Positions 60,279-64,000 of a DNA stretch of 64,000 nt are shown piece after piece. The translations under genes and the position numbers were made by a program. The DNA is from Dryas octopetala (Eukaryota; Streptophyta; Magnoliopsida; Rosales; Rosaceae), in contig OY992840.1 of the NCBI GenBank assembly GCA_963921425.1, forward strand, positions 5,830,501 through 5,894,500, in the 5' to 3' direction. Within the stretch, counting starts at the first letter, position 1. Each line of letters opens with the position of its first letter. The notes under the pieces are model-generated. The model was not told the DNA's origin and ran no database searches. It worked only from the letters and a program-made list of their open reading frames with translations.

Positions 60279-63051
60279 ATGACGAAGAGACGAGTTAATA
60301 CTTCTACTTCACAACCTCAACTGTCTCAAGCCTCACAACCTCAAGCACAACCTCAAGTTAGTGTGACAGCTAGTAGTCAACCTCAACCAACACAAACAAC
60401 CTTTAAGCCGGGGAAGAAGAAGTCTGAAGTGTGGAAACACTTTCATTACAAGATGAATGAGGATGGCACCTACTTCATGCCTGTTATGGCAGTTTGCAAT
60501 TACTGCAAGGTGAAGGAGTATCCTTGCGGGTCAAGGAGTTATGGCACCGCCAACATGAGGCATCACATGTTTAATGCTTGCTTGGAATCTCCGGTTAGGG
60601 TGGACAAGCGTGACCCCAAGCAAACGTTGTTGGCAAATAACCTCAAAGGTGAGCTTGTTCCTTTACACTATGACAAGGATTTTGCTAAAAAGAAGTTGAT
60701 AGAGATGATTATCATAGATGAGCTCCCATTCAATATGGTTGAGGCAGCCGGGTTTAGAGCTTTTTGTCAAGCTGTAAATCCTCAATTTCTTGTGCCTTGT
60801 CGCAAGACAGTTGCTCTTGATGTCATGAGTTGTTTTCTTGAGGAGAAGGCAAAGCTTCAAAGTATTTTGAGTGTTGGTACAAGGGTATCTCTCACTATGG
60901 ACACTTGGACCTCCATTCAAAATATTAATTACATGGTGCTCACCGCCCATTTTATTGATGATGATTGGAATTTGCACAAAAGGATTATCTCCTTTTGTCA
61001 AATTGCCAACCATAAGGGTGAGACCATTGCCAAAGCTTTGGAGACATGTTTGTTGGGGGATTGGGGGATAGAGAAGGTTTTTACGATTGCGGTAGATAAT
61101 GCCACGGCCAGTGAAAAGGCCATTGAAATTTTCAAGGGAAGGCTTGCTAGAAGTAAGGGGCTTGTGTATAATGGAGCTCATTTACACATGAGGTGTTGCT
61201 GCCATGTGTTGAATTTGATTGTACGAGATGGGATGAGTGCTCTAAATGACTTAATTCAACCAATTAGGTTGGGGGTTAAGTGGGTAAGATCATCACCGCA
61301 AAGGCTAGAGAAGTTTAGAGAATTTGCCCATGGTGAAGGCATAGGAGGGCTGCCAATTGTATGCATGGATGTGTGTACTCGGTGGAACTCCACCTATCTT
61401 ATGTTGAAGCAAGCTTTGAAGTTTTCTAGGGTGTTTGATAGGTTAGGCCTCATGGACTCGGGGTTCCAAGACTACTTCAAGGATCATGACAACACTAGGT
61501 GTCTGAATACTTTGGATTGGGAGAATGCCAAGGAGTTTGTCTCCTATTTGAAGGTGTTTTATGAAACCACCCTCAAACTAAGTGCTTCTGAAACACCCAC
61601 CGCCCACTTGGTTTTCAAGAAATTGTTGGCTATTCAAGTGTTGTTGGAAAAGGAGATGAAAAAGCCAAGTTTTGAGGTGTTGCATAAGGTGGCAGCAAGC
61701 ATGAAGAAGAAATTTGACAAATATTGGGGGAAATGGGAGAATGTAAACCGCTTTATTTATCTTGCGGTTGTTCTTGATCCAAGGTACAAGTTGTCTTATG
61801 TGGGTTTCCACCTAAGGGACATAGGGATGGATAATTTGATGGTGGAAAGGCTACAAGGGGAAGTAAAACAAATGCTCATTGATTTGTTTAAAGAGTATGG
61901 GCAGATGGGGCCTAGAAGAAATCAACCCAATGATGACGGTGGTGATGATGGTGATGAGCAAGGTGACTTGGATGAGGAGGGTAGTAGTGATGATGGAGAG
62001 GAGGATGAGGATGATATTAGATATCATCAATATCTAAGGGAAAACCAAGTGGCTGCCTTAAGTGATGAGGTTGATAGGTACTTGCTTGAACCTCACTTAG
62101 AGGTGAAGAAGAACAAATTAAAGCTCTTGCCTTATTGGAAAGCGAAGTCGGCTAGATTTCCAATCTTGGCTAAGATTGCAAAGGACATCTTTGCAATGCC
62201 GGTTTCTAGTGTGGCTTCCGAATGCGCATTTAGCTTGGGGGTAAGGGTTGTGGATCCTTTTAGGAGTTCTTTGACTCCTAAGATGGTGGAGGCATTGATA
62301 TGCACAAACGATTGGCTCAAGGCGGATAGGTTTAGCTTATACAAGGAGCCAACCCAAGATGAATTGGAGCTTTATTCAACCTTGGAGGAAGTTGAAAATG
62401 GTAATCCCTTTGCTGTTTTTTTTTTTTTTAAAAAACTTTATTAACCTCACTTAATTGATCACTGGTTTGGTTAGTGTATCTGTGTATGTAAATCTGCCAT
62501 ATTATGGTTAGGCTAATAAGTAGACATCAATTGCCATATTATGTATGTAAATCTGCAACTTCATGCATTTTTTGCATATCGGACAATATCATGTTATAAA
62601 ATGGTAGCCTTGTATCAGACAACTTCCTGCATTTTTTCCATTTTTTGAGTTCATCACTGGTTTGGTTTGAGTTGAGTTGAGTTTGAGTTCACTGATGTAT
62701 TGCTAATGGTTGAGTTGCTGCATTTTTGGCATTTTTGGTTTGAGTTCAGTTCACTGGTTGTGCATTAGGTTGAACATGCTAGTTGCTAGTTGATGTATAA
62801 GTTGCAGAACTGGGAATGGATAAAGCAGACTTGATCCTTCTGCTTTTTTTGCTGTGATGGGCACTTGATTAGCTGCCCAGTTCCCCTTAATATAGATGTA
62901 TCTTTCAGGTTTTTATTATTTGATATGGTGTGATTTTGCAGAGGTGCTAGCATTGCAAAATGTCCAAGGAAATCCTCCACCTGCACCAACTACGAGTGGA
63001 CCAAGTGGTGAAGCTACCCAATCTTCCATCCAAGCTTCCACCACCACCTAA
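60279..63051 (+). CDS. hAT family transposase, BED zinc finger and dimerisation domain, 2 exons
   Basis: Exons 60279-62400 and 62942-63051 (donor AATG/GTAATC, acceptor TTGCAG) give 743 residues. The start is the first ATG (MTKRRVN); an upstream in-frame TTG is not used. Domains: Gln/Pro/Ser-rich N-terminus (1-45), BED zinc finger (about 48-103, C73xxC76...H...C101), and RNase H-like catalytic core with the first Asp in LTMDTWTS and the second in VDNATASE. These are followed by RCCCHVLNLIVRDGM, an acidic linker (about 555-600, Asp/Glu-rich), and the C-terminal hAT dimerisation region with the third acidic residue in VASECAFS. That last motif reads SECAFSLGVRVVDPFRSSL, where related proteins usually have FSTGGRVLDP. 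If unspliced, the frame would end 14 codons after 62400 in a T-rich stretch. It cuts and pastes the surrounding element, and perhaps related non-autonomous copies. Confidence 0.93.
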
Positions 63052-63654
63052 TCAAGCTCTTCTTCCAAGGAAAAGGCTGAGTTTTATCAATCCAGTATAA
63101 GTGCCCAAGTTGCAATAGCAAGACTGCAAGAGGGCTAGAGTTTGGTAGTTTTGTTTGATTTTGTTCTTCGTTTGACTTTTCTTGTTCTTGGTTTGATTTA
63201 TTTTTGATGCATTTGTTTAGAGCTTTTGGTAGTTTGGTGTTGTGTTTGGCAGCAGGCAACCTATAGTTTTTGACTTTGTTGTTCCTAATTCCTATACTGT
63301 TTTCTGAAGTTGTTGGTTAGTAAGTTCCTATAATTTGTTGGCAGCAGGCAACCTATAGTAATCTGTTGTTTTCTGAATTCCTATACTTAGTAAGTTCCTA
63401 GTAGACTAGTAGTGGTGTAATTTTGAATCCATTGGAACTTGTTCTGAATCCATATTCATGGATGAAGGTGTGCAATTTCTCTGCCTCTAGCTTTTAGTTT
63501 CCTATGTAATGTAATCAATTGTTGCATGGTTATGTTCTGATCAAAGTATTGAAAGTGGTCCTCCTTATTTTGTTTACAGTTAGCAAACATAATATTTTTA
63601 GAAGCTCTGTTGAGTATAATTTGTTATTTGTGTTGTGAAAAAAAAAAAAAAAAA

Positions 63655-63816
63655 ACAGTCCGGCCAAAACCATAACCGACCCAACCTTAACCGACAAATT
63701 CGGGTGGCCGACCATCAACCGACCCACAGTATTGGGTCGGTTTTGGGATTTCAACATAGTCGGGTGGGTCGGTTGTTTGGTCAATATGGGCCCAACCCGA
63801 CCCATTCCCAGCCCTA
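63655..63816. promoter_or_regulatory. right terminal and subterminal region of the hAT element
   Basis: Mirrors the left end: repeated ACCGACCC, GGCCGACC, GGGTCGGTT and CCCGACCC words before the terminal CATTCCCAGCCCTA. An A-run at 63638-63655 marks its inner edge. Confidence 0.75.
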
Positions 63817-63824
63817 GGTTATGT

Positions 63825-64000
63825 GCTTTGGCTTTGGTTGTTGATTATTTTGAATCGACATGTTTATTTATTGTTTTTCAATGAATTACATGATTTGAAT
63901 TGAAGACAGATAATGGGTGATATTGATAGCATGTGATCATTCTTCTTCTGATAAGCAACTGTCAGTTGCTTATTTGACAACTTACTTGATATCTTGCTAA
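63825..64000. other. host flank of the hAT element
   Basis: AT-rich, no coding homology. It would be continuous with the sequence before 58638 in an empty allele. Confidence 0.5.

Larger units (their letters stand above)
58647..63816 (+). mobile_element. full-length hAT transposon, probably autonomous
   Basis: 5170 bp. Terminal inverted repeats TAGGGTTGGGAATAGGTCGG (left) and TAGGGCTGGGAATGGGTCGG (complement of right), with two mismatches in 20. Flanked by an 8-bp duplication with one mismatch (GGCTATGT at 58639-58646, GGTTATGT at 63817-63824). Contains one two-exon transposase gene with no internal stop. A CT-rich segment at 58930-59165 may be a 5' UTR exon. The terminal 160-210 bases at both ends are dense in CCGACC/GGTCGG words. 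Confidence 0.94.

Overview
This window looks like nuclear DNA of a flowering plant, a eudicot and plausibly a woody rosid. It is AT-rich, has intron-rich genes with GT-AG junctions, carries plastid-targeted proteins, and is dense in plant retrotransposons, hAT, PIF/Harbinger and fold-back elements. Family assignment (perhaps Rosaceae) is a guess.

Three complete host genes can be assembled exon by exon from the sequence. (1) ATS1, the plastid glycerol-3-phosphate acyltransferase, lies on the minus strand (12 exons, 23807 down to 7749, 458 codons). It catalyses the first acylation of the plastid glycerolipid pathway. (2) A chloroplast Rossmann-fold NAD(P)-binding protein resembling Arabidopsis At1g32220 lies on the plus strand (7 exons, 34822-37910, 300 codons) and contains a GC-AG intron. 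(3) A plant SMN-like protein lies on the minus strand (5 exons, 48477 down to 40919, 311 codons). It has the N-terminal Gemin2-binding motif and a C-terminal YG box but no Tudor domain. The last two coding exons of an unrecognised gene lie at 56794-57134 on the plus strand. An F-box/LRR gene fragment opens the window (1-692), and a 5' piece of an ERF transcription factor gene sits at 25083-25380 on the minus strand. The host genes have unrelated jobs and show no functional cluster.

Mobile DNA fills much of the rest. A complete Ty3/gypsy element (784-5813, minus) has near-identical LTRs, a perfect 5-bp target duplication and a broken gag-pol. The introns of ATS1 hold a 387-bp MITE with a perfect 9-bp duplication, a LINE remnant and a short retroposon. 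A decayed PIF/Harbinger element lies at 27.6-30.3 kb. A 1.25-kb fold-back element lies at 32383-33635. The SMN intron 2 carries a tandem duplication of about 1.5-1.6 kb.

From 48.7 kb onward there are three fold-back elements (48709-49836, 49928-50693, 54609-55560) that share a core of short GTTCGGC...GCCGAAC hairpin units. There is also a non-autonomous hAT element (51771-53348, perfect 8-bp duplication). Finally there is a full-length hAT element (58647-63816) with a two-exon, apparently intact transposase of 743 codons.

The least explained structures are the hairpin-unit arrays: the shared core of the three fold-back elements, and a separate run of 29-30-bp hairpin monomers at 25964-26815.
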